From NCBI GenBank assembly GCA_944388775.1, contig CALXKC010000010.1:1-37854 (forward strand): a DNA stretch of 37,854 bases, in the 5' to 3' direction. A program made the translations under genes and the position numbers. This stretch comes from an uncultured Clostridia bacterium (GTDB lineage: Bacteria > Bacillota > Clostridia > TANB77 > CAG-508). Below the pieces are notes generated by a model. It made no database searches and had not been told where the DNA came from. It worked only from the letters and a program-made list of their open reading frames with translations. Of the stretch, positions 14,805-22,164 are shown piece after piece (position 1 is the stretch's first letter; every line of letters begins with the position of its first letter).

Positions 14805-16121
14805 CTAAATACCAGCATTCCAATAATCAATTAAATATTGCCTTTGGGAATTAGGAACAATATTAATACGAATTGCAGACATAGGCTTATCATAACTATA
14901 CATAGTTTCTTGACCATTATATTTACAAGGAAGCCAGCCGATGCCTTTAATATAAATTTGATAAACAACTGAATATTCAGAGTAATCATCTAAAGATAAA
15001 GCAATTCCTGAAAGACCAAAAGGATATTGCTTAGCAATTTCTTCTGGTATTGGATTATAACCATTAGGAGAGGAATAATTCACACCTGTTCCTCCAAATT
15101 CAGTAAATATTTTACCTGAAAGATAAGCCAAATTTTCCTTATTCACAGTTCTCCAAGAACTTAAAGGGTTATATCCATAATTATATCTAAGTTCAGTAAA
15201 TTTACAATTACCAGAAGACCCCTCACCATAATAAGTATAAAGAAAAGCTCTACCTTTTAAAGAAGATGGATTAAGGCTACCAGATGTTCTAATAAATAAT
15301 GCTTCTGTTTTGCAAATACTATCAGAATTGATAACTTGCTCACCTGCGATACTACCCGAAGTAACCAAATATGTATTATTAGTTCCAGCATCATATGCAC
15401 CATATTCCAAAATTATATTACTTGCTTTTTTTATTGAAACCAATGGTGAGGCAGGATTTTGAGCAAAATCTTTTATAGGTAGTTTATATTCAATAGGATT
15501 AGAAAAAGTGCGTGATAAAATCATATTATCAGAAGAAATATCCCAACCATTAACAGGCTGAATACCTTCATTTATTTTGATAGTTCCTCTAGAATAATTA
15601 TCAGATATTAATTCTTCAGAAAAAATAGTAACTGGAGCGGTATTATCAATTAAAATATTAGAAGAAAATGTTTTTTCCGAACTATTTTGCAAAGATGTAT
15701 CAATAGCTGAACCTTCTAAAAACGTAATACTTAACTTCCCATCACCAGGAACACTTGTAAAAACAATATCATAAATATGTTCACTTTCAGAAATACAAGT
15801 AATCCTTTTAAAATTAACAGAAACTAATTTATTATTAACTTTGATTTTAATATGATTAGAATCTAAATTAATTTTTGAAAGATGGTCTTCTATTATTTGA
15901 ATTCTAGTTGTAATTATATGAGTTTTATTAGCATATTTGGGATATTGAGTGTTAGTATTACTAAAACTAAGTAATTTAATTTCTGGCGGTGTGTTGTCAA
16001 GTTCTAATCTTGCGACTAAAAATGAATTTTCAAATTGATATTTGGCTAATGAAGAAAAAGAAAAGAATGGCAATATTAGGGCAATGAAAAAACTAAGAAT
16101 TATAAATAGCTTTGTTTTCAA
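14805..16121 (-). CDS. secreted surface protein with Ig-like part and ChW-like repeat
   Basis: This 438-residue protein starts at TTG 16121 behind AAGGAGG. It has a signal peptide ending near LAKYQF (about residues 1-27), then the Ig-like opening LELDNTPPEIKLLSF, which is followed by strand-rich domains (about 40-170). A large middle region precedes a C-terminal segment (about 390-430: YQIYIKGIGWLPCKYNG...AIRINIVPN) that resembles a clostridial hydrophobic-W (ChW) repeat, a surface-binding module. It is transcribed divergently from the TasA-like/SipW operon and shares its start-site architecture and promoter form, so the two units are probably co-regulated and the protein may belong to the same surface structure. 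Cleavage by the SipW-type peptidase is inferred. Confidence 0.72.
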   Translation of the reverse strand: MKTKLFIILSFFIALILPFFSFSSLAKYQFENSFLVARLELDNTPPEIKLLSFSNTNTQYPKYANKTHIITTRIQIIEDHLSKINLDSNHIKIKVNNKLVSVNFKRITCISESEHIYDIVFTSVPGDGKLSITFLEGSAIDTSLQNSSEKTFSSNILIDNTAPVTIFSEELISDNYSRGTIKINEGIQPVNGWDISSDNMILSRTFSNPIEYKLPIKDFAQNPASPLVSIKKASNIILEYGAYDAGTNNTYLVTSGSIAGEQVINSDSICKTEALFIRTSGSLNPSSLKGRAFLYTYYGEGSSGNCKFTELRYNYGYNPLSSWRTVNKENLAYLSGKIFTEFGGTGVNYSSPNGYNPIPEEIAKQYPFGLSGIALSLDDYSEYSVVYQIYIKGIGWLPCKYNGQETMYSYDKPMSAIRINIVPNSQRQYLIDYWNAGI

Positions 16122-16168
16122 TAAGCATACCTCCTTAAATTAATATAATTTGTGGAAGAGATATATAT

Positions 16169-16197
16169 ATTATAATGTAAAATTCTGGAAAAGTCAA
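16169..16197 (-). promoter_or_regulatory. promoter of the secreted protein gene
   Basis: On the minus strand TTGACT (16197-16192), a 17-bp spacer and TATAAT (16174-16169) form a near-consensus promoter. The spacer begins TTTCCAGAA, as in the facing promoter. Confidence 0.8.
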
Positions 16198-16253
16198 CCG
16201 CTATTTTCTGTCGAATTTTGCGATGAAAAGTTAGAAAAAATTGTAAAAAATAG

Positions 16254-16282
16254 TTGACATTTCCAAAATATGGAATTATAAT
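16254..16282 (+). promoter_or_regulatory. consensus promoter with TTCCA-TGGAA operator in its spacer
   Basis: TTGACA (16254-16259), 17 bp and TATAAT (16277-16282) is a perfect sigma-A consensus. The spacer contains TTCCAAAATATGGAA (16261-16275), an inverted repeat between the two boxes, where a repressor would block the polymerase. Confidence 0.85.
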
Positions 16283-16383
16283 TAGTTTAACATTTTCATT
16301 TTTCTATAATTTTTTTCAAAATTTTTAATCGAAAAACATTTCAAGAAAAATCAAAATAAAAATATAAAAAGGAGGAATGCTTA

Positions 16384-16965
16384 TTGAAAAAGAAAGCAGT
16401 AATAATTATCGCTATTTTAGTAGCAATTATTTTATCATTTGTAGGAGGACAAACCTATTCAAAATATGTAACAGAAGTTAGAGGAGATGGAACAGCACAA
16501 ATTGCAACATGGGATTTTAAAGTAAATGGACAAAAAGAAGAAGTACAAACAATATCTCTAGGTTCTACATATGATAGCTCTACATTAGTAAATGGAAAAA
16601 TAGCACCAGGAACAGAAGGAAATTTTCAAATTAAAGTTGATGCAACAGGTTCAGATGTAGGGATTGATTACAAAATTAAATTTACTGACGAAACAACTAA
16701 ACCAGCTAATTTAAAATTTTATTATCAGGAGGTAGAATATAATTCTATTTTAGAATTAGGAGAGGCTTTATCTGGAACTATCAATGCAGATGATGAAAAC
16801 AAATCAAAAACATTTGATATTAAATGGAAATGGAATTATGAAACAGGAAGTAATCCAACAGAAGTAGCTTCTAATGATAAAATAGATACACAAAATGCAC
16901 AAGAAATTACAAACTATGAATTTGATGTCATCGTTTCAGGAACACAAGTTGTACCACAAGCATAG
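16384..16965 (+). CDS. TasA/camelysin-like secreted protein (SipW-dependent signal peptide)
   Basis: This 193-residue protein has a Lys-rich start, a hydrophobic segment (6-22) and TYSKYVTEVRGDGTAQIATWDFKV. The SKY...A-x-I-A-x-W pattern is that of SipW-type signal peptides and mature TasA/camelysin domains. The mature part is a beta-sandwich-like domain with PGTEGNFQIKVDATGSDVGI and a closing TNYEFDVIVSGTQV. TasA relatives assemble into biofilm fibres. The TTG start has AAAGGAGG nine bases upstream; an ATG seven bases before is out of frame and too close. The signal peptidase gene overlaps its 3' end. Fibre formation is inferred from family. Confidence 0.85.
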   Translation: MKKKAVIIIAILVAIILSFVGGQTYSKYVTEVRGDGTAQIATWDFKVNGQKEEVQTISLGSTYDSSTLVNGKIAPGTEGNFQIKVDATGSDVGIDYKIKFTDETTKPANLKFYYQEVEYNSILELGEALSGTINADDENKSKTFDIKWKWNYETGSNPTEVASNDKIDTQNAQEITNYEFDVIVSGTQVVPQA

Positions 16966-17356
16966 AATTTTGTGGAATTTGTTGTTAATTTGTAGTATTT
17001 TATTAGTTCTCATGATTATTTATATCCAATTTTTTTCAAGAGAAATGAATATAAAACCTTTTGGAATAGAGGTTCTAAGAGTTATGTCTGATAGTATGAA
17101 CCCAGTATTTAAGAAAAATGATATCATCATTATCCAAGAACAAAATGAATATAAAGTCGGAGATATAGTGGCATATATTGCTGATGATGGCAATATAGTA
17201 ACACACAGAATTATAGAAAAAAATGAAGATGGGTTTTACACCAAAGGTGACAACAATAATACTAAAGATGAAACTTTAATCCATTCAAATAGCATTATTG
17301 GTAAATTCAAAACAATTCTTTATTCATCCAAAACAAGAGAAAATACTAGCCAATAG
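16949..17356 (+). CDS. sipW: SipW-type signal peptidase I
   Basis: The protein has about 135 residues and one N-terminal membrane helix (about 8-29). The catalytic Ser lies in RVMSDSMNP (Ser49), followed by KVGDIVAY and VTHRI (His86). Later come YTKGDNN and D. A His in place of the general-base Lys marks the ER/archaeal-type (S26B) peptidases such as SipW, which process TasA and camelysin. The start is uncertain. TTG 16949 has AGGAA six bases before it and overlaps the TasA-like gene by 17 bases. ATG 16895 (longer by 18 residues) and TTG 16970 are alternatives. The overlap suggests translational coupling with its first substrate. Confidence 0.82.
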   Translation: MYHKHRILWNLLLICSILLVLMIIYIQFFSREMNIKPFGIEVLRVMSDSMNPVFKKNDIIIIQEQNEYKVGDIVAYIADDGNIVTHRIIEKNEDGFYTKGDNNNTKDETLIHSNSIIGKFKTILYSSKTRENTSQ

Positions 17357-17414
17357 CTTAATTCAAAATGCAAAGATATCTTGCAATAGTAAAGCTAGAA
17401 AGGGGAGATGATTT

Positions 17415-17963
17415 ATTAAAAAAACTGAAAAATCAAATGTAGAAAATAAAATTATAAAATTAAACATTAAAAAAGGAAAAATTAAAAAAAGAGAAGTAGT
17501 TTTATTATTAATAGTATTAATGGTAATTTCACTTTTTATATCTGGATATAGTATGGGAAAAAGTATGAGTACAACACAAATAAATTCAACTACAGAAATT
17601 GCAAAACCAATTTTAGAAGTTGAAAACAATCCAGAAATAACAATAACATCAACAAATAAAGAAAGTACATATGATTTTAAAGTGAAAAATTACAATGCAA
17701 ATGAAGAAATTACACAGGTTGATTTATTATATACAATAGAAATATTAACAAAAACAGATGAAAGTATTACTTTCAAATTATATAAAAATGATGAAGAAAT
17801 ACCTTTAGAAGAAAACAAAAGTGAAGAATTTTTATTATCAAAAGACGAAAAGCAAGAAGATAATTACAAACTAAAAATCCTATATGATAAAGGAAAAGCA
17901 CAAGGAAGAGATATTTTTCAAGATGTGCAAATAAAGGTCCATACAGAACAAAGAAAAGTTTAG
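17415..17963 (+). CDS. membrane-anchored TasA-locus protein, probable ATT start
   Basis: The open frame runs from 17412 with no ATG, GTG or TTG near the good GGGGAG site (17402-17407). Seven bases after that site is ATT (17415), giving about 182 residues: MKKTEKSNVENK, a basic stretch, a membrane helix (about 33-52), GYSMGKSMS, then a beta-rich outer domain. The first ATG (17520) would fall inside the membrane helix and lacks a ribosome-binding site. The leader lines up with the TasA-like gene (GGAGGAATGCTTA-TTG against GGGGAGATGATTT-ATT), supporting ATT as start. The outer domain ends in an amphipathic strand region and has no recognised family. An accessory or anchor subunit for the surface structure is inferred. 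Confidence 0.65.
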   Translation: MKKTEKSNVENKIIKLNIKKGKIKKREVVLLLIVLMVISLFISGYSMGKSMSTTQINSTTEIAKPILEVENNPEITITSTNKESTYDFKVKNYNANEEITQVDLLYTIEILTKTDESITFKLYKNDEEIPLEENKSEEFLLSKDEKQEDNYKLKILYDKGKAQGRDIFQDVQIKVHTEQRKV

Positions 17964-18014
17964 GTCAAAAATTAAACAATATTAAAGGAACAAAACAGAA
18001 AGGAAAACAACTAA

Positions 18015-18647
18015 ATGGAAGCAAAAAATAAAAACAAAAAGAAAAAAATAATAATTATATTGATAATTCTTCTTATAATATTAATCTGGTTTTTATCAAA
18101 AAGCAATTTAAACTTTTTCAAAGATGATATAATATTTTTTAAAAATTTTTATTCTTCACAAGGCATAGGTGAAAACAATAAAGAAAATGAAGAAAATCAG
18201 AATAGTCAAATTTATAATTCAAATTCAGATAATGTGTTTAGAATATCTACTAAAAAATCTGAAACAAGAGAAACCTCTTTATTTTCAAACATATCAAATG
18301 AAACAAATTGGAATCGAATAATATATCCAGGAACAAAAGGAGAATTTTCAATAAAGCTATATGGACAAGAAAATTTAAATTATCAGATTATATTCCAAAG
18401 CAAAAATCAAAAGCCTAAAAATTTAGTGTTTAATGAAAAAGGAAGAGATAATTATTATGAAACACTAGAAGATTTAGGTGAGACTTTAAATGGAAATATA
18501 AAGAAAGGAGAAGTAAAGGAAATTTCCATTGAATGGCAATGGAAGTATGAAACAAATGAAAGTGGAGATATGCAAGATACAAAAGATGGAAATGAATTAA
18601 AAGAATATAACTTTTTAATTATTGCAAGAGGAGAAGAAAAGATATAG
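18015..18647 (+). CDS. second TasA/camelysin-like membrane-anchored protein
   Basis: This 210-residue protein has a Lys-rich tail, a membrane helix (about 12-26), an Asn/Glu/Ser-rich spacer (about 50-90) and a C-terminal domain. That domain resembles the TasA-like protein upstream: YPGTKGEFSIKLYG against APGTEGNFQIKV, LEDLGETLNGNI against ILELGEALSGTI, EWQWKYETN against KWKWNYETG, and a closing EYNFLIIARG against NYEFDVIVSG. The two are clear paralogues. It lacks a SipW-type SKY cleavage motif and may stay in the membrane as an anchor. It has an AAAGGAAA site and is the last gene of the operon before a terminator. Confidence 0.75.
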   Translation: MEAKNKNKKKKIIIILIILLIILIWFLSKSNLNFFKDDIIFFKNFYSSQGIGENNKENEENQNSQIYNSNSDNVFRISTKKSETRETSLFSNISNETNWNRIIYPGTKGEFSIKLYGQENLNYQIIFQSKNQKPKNLVFNEKGRDNYYETLEDLGETLNGNIKKGEVKEISIEWQWKYETNESGDMQDTKDGNELKEYNFLIIARGEEKI

Positions 18648-18672
18648 AAAAAACGAAAATGAAATTTACATT

Positions 18673-18722
18673 TGAGAGAACTTATTATAAAAAATGTTTT
18701 TATGAAAGTTCTCTCACTTTTT
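18673..18722 (+). terminator. terminator of the TasA-like operon
   Basis: TGAGAGAACT (18673-18682) pairs with AGTTCTCTCA (18707-18716), followed by CTTTTTAG. Confidence 0.8.
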
Positions 18723-18743
18723 AGTGTAATTTTCAAAAAACAG

Positions 18744-18772
18744 TTGATATTTTTCCAGATTTAATATAAAAT
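18744..18772 (+). promoter_or_regulatory. promoter of the HD hydrolase - secDF unit
   Basis: TTGATA (18744-18749), 17 bp and TAAAAT (18767-18772). TTTCCAGA directly follows the -35 region, as at the two promoters near 16200. Confidence 0.65.
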
Positions 18773-18798
18773 CTAAAAAGACAAAAGGAGGACAAAAG

Positions 18799-19459
18799 AT
18801 GATAACATTACAAGACGTTATAAAAAACGAAGAGGTAGAAGCCTTAATAAAAGGCGCACAAAAACAATTAGACAGCTTAGGATACACAGAACATAGTCAT
18901 AGACATATAGCAATAGTATCAGAAAGAGCAGGAGAAATTTTAGAAAAACTGCGGATATCCAGAAAGAACGGTAGAACTTGCAAAAATTGCAGGATATATG
19001 CATGATATAGGAAACTGTGTAAATAGAACAGACCATGCACATAGTGGAGCAATATTAGCATACAACATTTTAAAAGACATGGGTATGCCAGTAGAAGAAA
19101 GAACAGAAATAATGATGGCAATAGGAAACCATGACGAAAACACAGGAACAGCAATTAGTGACATATCAGCAGCATTAATACTAGCGGATAAATCAGATGT
19201 TCATAGAAATAGAGTTACAAACACTAATTTATCAACATTTGATATACATGACAGAGTAAATTATGCAGTTACAAATGCTGAACTAGAACTAAATGCAGAA
19301 GAAAGAAAAGTAATATTAAATTTAACAATAGATACAAAACTATGTCCAGTATTAGACTATTTTGAAATATTTATGGATAGAACAATGATGAGTAAATATG
19401 CAGCAAAATATTTAAAAATATGGTTTGAATTAGTTATTAATGGGACAAAATTATTATAA
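18799..19459 (+). CDS. HD-domain phosphohydrolase, with a +1 frame change at CGG 18952
   Basis: Joined across CGG 18952 the protein has 219 residues and an uninterrupted HD-domain pattern: HSHRHIAIVSERAGEILEKL-GYPERTVELAKIAGYMHDIGN, with the metal-binding His-Asp of MHDIGN. HAHSGAILAYNIL, AIGNHDENTG and ILADKSDVHRNR follow. HD domains of this layout hydrolyse phosphomonoesters or nucleotides; the substrate is unknown. Without the shift translation ends at 19005, cutting the domain before the HD motif. The start has AGGAGG. It heads a unit followed by secD; the pairing of such an HD gene with secDF is common in Clostridia. Confidence 0.8.
18952..18955 (+). other. in-frame CGG(A), +1 frame-change site in the HD hydrolase gene
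   Basis: The zero-frame codons are CTG-CGG-ATA. Dropping the C gives CTG-GGA-TAT, encoding the Leu-Gly-Tyr-Pro-Glu that continues the helix. Confidence 0.75.
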
Positions 19460-19465
19460 TTTCCA

Positions 19466-19488
19466 GTTGAAAAATAATTACAATTTTG
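19466..19488. repeat. solo end of the hairpin repeat family
   Basis: These 23 bases are identical to 24484-24506, the left arm of the larger hairpin repeat. The copy lies between the HD gene and secD and can itself pair imperfectly with 19447-19463. Confidence 0.65.
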
Positions 19489-19517
19489 ACAAGGTGTTTG
19501 AGAAAGGAATGGGAAAG

Positions 19518-20987
19518 ATGAAAAAAATTAAAATACTAACAATAATACTATTAATAATATTAATCACAATGGTTGCATTTTGGGGAATATACACACAAGT
19601 GCAAAATAGAATGGAAAATCAAGTAAAAGACTATTCTTATGCAATGGATTTAGCAGGAAGCAGAGTAGTTAGATTAATTGTAAGTGACGAAAACGAAACT
19701 ACAGTCAAAGACTCTGAAGGAAATGTTGTAGAAGATAGTGAAAATTTAACAGATGATGAAATAGCAGAAAAAGGTTACACTAAAGAAGAAACACCATATA
19801 ATAGTGATGAAGTAAAAACAGTTGATAATTATAAAAAATCAAAAGAAATAATAGAAAAAAGATTCAATGAACTTGGGATATCAAACTATATCACAAAATT
19901 AGATGAAGAAACAGGCGATATAATAGTAGAAGTTACTGAAAATGAAAATACAGATAGCATTGTAAGTAATTTAGCAACAACAGGCAAATTTGAGATAGTA
20001 GATAGCCAAACACAAGAAGTTCTAATGGATAATAATGATATAAAACTTGCTAATGTAATGTATGGAGCAGATTCAAGTTCTGCAACAAGTTCAGGAACAA
20101 TGGTATATCTAAACATTGAATTTACAAAAGAAGGAAAAAGTAAATTAGAAGAAATCAGTACAAATTATACAAAAACAACTGAAGATACAAATACAACATC
20201 AGAAGATGCTAATACAACTGATGAAAATGCAACAACAGACGAAACATCAGATGATACTAGCTCAGATGATACAACAGAAAAAACAATAACAATGAAAATT
20301 GATGGTGAAGAGATAATGACAACAAGTTTTGATGAACCAATCAAAACAGGAAGATTACAACTTTCAATAGGAAGTGCCACAACAGATACAGACACATTAA
20401 ATGGATATATAAATCAAGCATCAAACATGGCTGTAGTATTAGATACAGGAAATATGCCAGTTAGATATAAAGTAGACACAAATGAATTTATCGAATCAGA
20501 CATAACACAAAATGAATTACAAATAGCAAGCTATGTAATGCTTGGAATTGTAGGACTAGCACTAATAGTATTAATAATTAGATATAAACTATTGGGATTG
20601 CTAGGAGCATTTAGTTATGTTGGACTAATGTCAATATTGTTATTAGTAATTAGATATGCAAATGTTGTTTTATCAATGGAAGGAATATTCGGAATTGCAA
20701 TAGTACTAATATTAAACTACATTTTTGTAAATAAATTCTTAAACAAATTAAAAGACAATAGAAAAGACCTATCAAAAGAAGAAGTAATAAAAGCAAACAA
20801 AGAAACATACAAAGAGTTCTTCATAAGAATAATACCAGTAATAATAATGGTAATTGCATTTTCTTTTGTACAATGGACACCTATTAGTAGTTTTGGAATG
20901 GTAATGATTTGGGGAATTGCTTTAATAGCAGTATATAATGTAATATTTACAAATAACTTATTAAAATTAAAAGCAAAAAAAGATTAA
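19518..20987 (+). CDS. secD: protein translocase subunit SecD
   Basis: The protein has about 489 residues. An N-terminal membrane helix (about 5-25) is followed by the periplasmic-type P1 region with YKKSKEIIEKRFNELGISNYIT, the SecD hallmark. A Thr/Asp/Glu-rich linker (about 215-260) comes next, then QLSIGSA and a cluster of membrane helices (about 345-485). SecD with SecF uses the proton gradient to help pull proteins out of SecYEG. The Thr/Asp-rich linker is unusual and could be a flexible surface loop. ATG 19518 is chosen because AAAGGA lies nine bases before it; the ATG at 19509 is too close. The next gene is secF. Confidence 0.85.
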   Translation: MKKIKILTIILLIILITMVAFWGIYTQVQNRMENQVKDYSYAMDLAGSRVVRLIVSDENETTVKDSEGNVVEDSENLTDDEIAEKGYTKEETPYNSDEVKTVDNYKKSKEIIEKRFNELGISNYITKLDEETGDIIVEVTENENTDSIVSNLATTGKFEIVDSQTQEVLMDNNDIKLANVMYGADSSSATSSGTMVYLNIEFTKEGKSKLEEISTNYTKTTEDTNTTSEDANTTDENATTDETSDDTSSDDTTEKTITMKIDGEEIMTTSFDEPIKTGRLQLSIGSATTDTDTLNGYINQASNMAVVLDTGNMPVRYKVDTNEFIESDITQNELQIASYVMLGIVGLALIVLIIRYKLLGLLGAFSYVGLMSILLLVIRYANVVLSMEGIFGIAIVLILNYIFVNKFLNKLKDNRKDLSKEEVIKANKETYKEFFIRIIPVIIMVIAFSFVQWTPISSFGMVMIWGIALIAVYNVIFTNNLLKLKAKKD

Positions 20988-21051
20988 GAATCAAACAAAA
21001 CTAAATAGAGCTAAAAGTAAAACAATTGTCAAAGGAAGGAATGATATTTAA

Positions 21052-21717
21052 ATGAAAAATACAAGTAAAAAAGCAAAGATTTTAAGTATAATATTAGCAA
21101 TAATTATAATTGCTGGAATTATAGTAATCGCAACAAAAGGATTCAACTTTGATTTAAAATATGAAAAATCACAAAAAGTTGAACTATATATAGAACAAGA
21201 TTTTAATATAAGTGATATAAAAGCAATAACAGATGAAGTAATGCCAGGAAAACAAGTAATAATACAAAAAGTAGAAGTATTTGAAGACAGTGTAAGCATA
21301 ACAGCAAAAGAAATTACAGATGAAGAAAAATCAAACTTGATAACAAAAATAAACGAAAAATATGGAACAGAATTATCAGCAGATAGTACAGAAATAGAAA
21401 ATATACCACACACAAGAGCAAGAGATATTGTTAAACCATATGCATGGCCATTTGCAATTGCAACAATAATTATCTTAGCATATATGGCAATACGTTATCA
21501 CAAATTGGGAAGTATAAAAATAATCGCAAAAACAATTGGAATAAATATAGTAGCACAAGCAACATTAATTAGTATAATCGCAATTACTAGAATTCCATTT
21601 GGTAGATTAACTATTCCGATGGTTCTTGCAATATATCTACTAACGATGGTTGGTTTAACTGCAAGATTTGAAAAAAGATTGGAAGAAAATAAAGAAGAAA
21701 AGAAAAAAGATAAATGA
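21052..21717 (+). CDS. secF: SecF-like translocase subunit, short
   Basis: This 221-residue protein has a first membrane helix (about 9-27), then KGFNFDLKYEKSQKVELYIE (in place of the SecF G-x-D-F-x-G-G block). A P4-like domain and a C-terminal set of membrane helices (about 128-208) follow. It is shorter than typical SecF (near 300 residues), and the canonical helix motifs are weak, so it is named mainly by its position 64 bases after secD and its topology. The start has AAGGAAGGAATGAT. Confidence 0.7.
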   Translation: MKNTSKKAKILSIILAIIIIAGIIVIATKGFNFDLKYEKSQKVELYIEQDFNISDIKAITDEVMPGKQVIIQKVEVFEDSVSITAKEITDEEKSNLITKINEKYGTELSADSTEIENIPHTRARDIVKPYAWPFAIATIIILAYMAIRYHKLGSIKIIAKTIGINIVAQATLISIIAITRIPFGRLTIPMVLAIYLLTMVGLTARFEKRLEENKEEKKKDK

Positions 21718-21760
21718 TGATTTAGGGACGGAGCAAAAATTATAGAAAATTATAAAAACT

Positions 21761-21800
21761 AAAAAAATCCAGTTCGTTGAGAGCTGAATTTTTTTGTTTT
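21761..21800. terminator. terminator between secF and the convergent small gene
   Basis: The arms 21761-21775 and 21781-21795 pair with G:U wobbles around GTTGA, with A and T runs on both sides, suitable for both strands. A lone GGGACGG repeat end (21724-21730) lies just upstream. Confidence 0.8.
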
Positions 21801-21817
21801 TATTCATATTTTTATTC

Positions 21818-22006
21818 TTATTCTTGTTCTTGTTGATATTCTGCTAGTTGTTCTTCTAAAAAAATTGACAATTGTTTTTGTGATTCATACATAGAAAAAT
21901 TATCACGAGCAACATTTTTCATATTGAAAAATAGGATTATCATGGTTATTAATGCGATTGTAAGCAAAACAACAAGAGCTAATAGTATTTTACTTAATTT
22001 GTTCAT
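21818..22006 (-). CDS. small single-pass membrane protein
   Basis: This 62-residue protein has a short basic start, one long membrane helix (about 7-29) and a Gln/Glu-rich tail that could form a coiled coil (about 40-62). The start has an AGGGGGAA site. It lies alone, convergent to secF and divergent from mutL. No family is recognised. Confidence 0.6.
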   Translation of the reverse strand: MNKLSKILLALVVLLTIALITMIILFFNMKNVARDNFSMYESQKQLSIFLEEQLAEYQQEQE

Positions 22007-22113
22007 CAGTATATTCCCCCTTTTTCTAAAATTATATATTACATAAAAAACAAAGTCAATATATCAAATGTTTAAAAAAATTACCAAAAACTATACAAAA
22101 AACAAAAAACTAA

Positions 22114-22122
22114 TGATATAAT
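22114..22122 (+). promoter_or_regulatory. extended -10 promoter of mutL
   Basis: TGATATAAT at 22114-22122 is a full extended -10 (TGnTATAAT) 42 bases before the start codon; the -35 region is weak. Confidence 0.55.
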
Positions 22123-22164
22123 ATGAATCAAATTGAATAAAGGAATAATTTGGAGGAAAAATAT

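Noticed and set aside
19447..19488. Hairpin between the HD gene and secD as a terminator
   Set aside because: The pairing is imperfect and AT-only, with no U-run. It is better explained as a solo copy of the hairpin repeat end.
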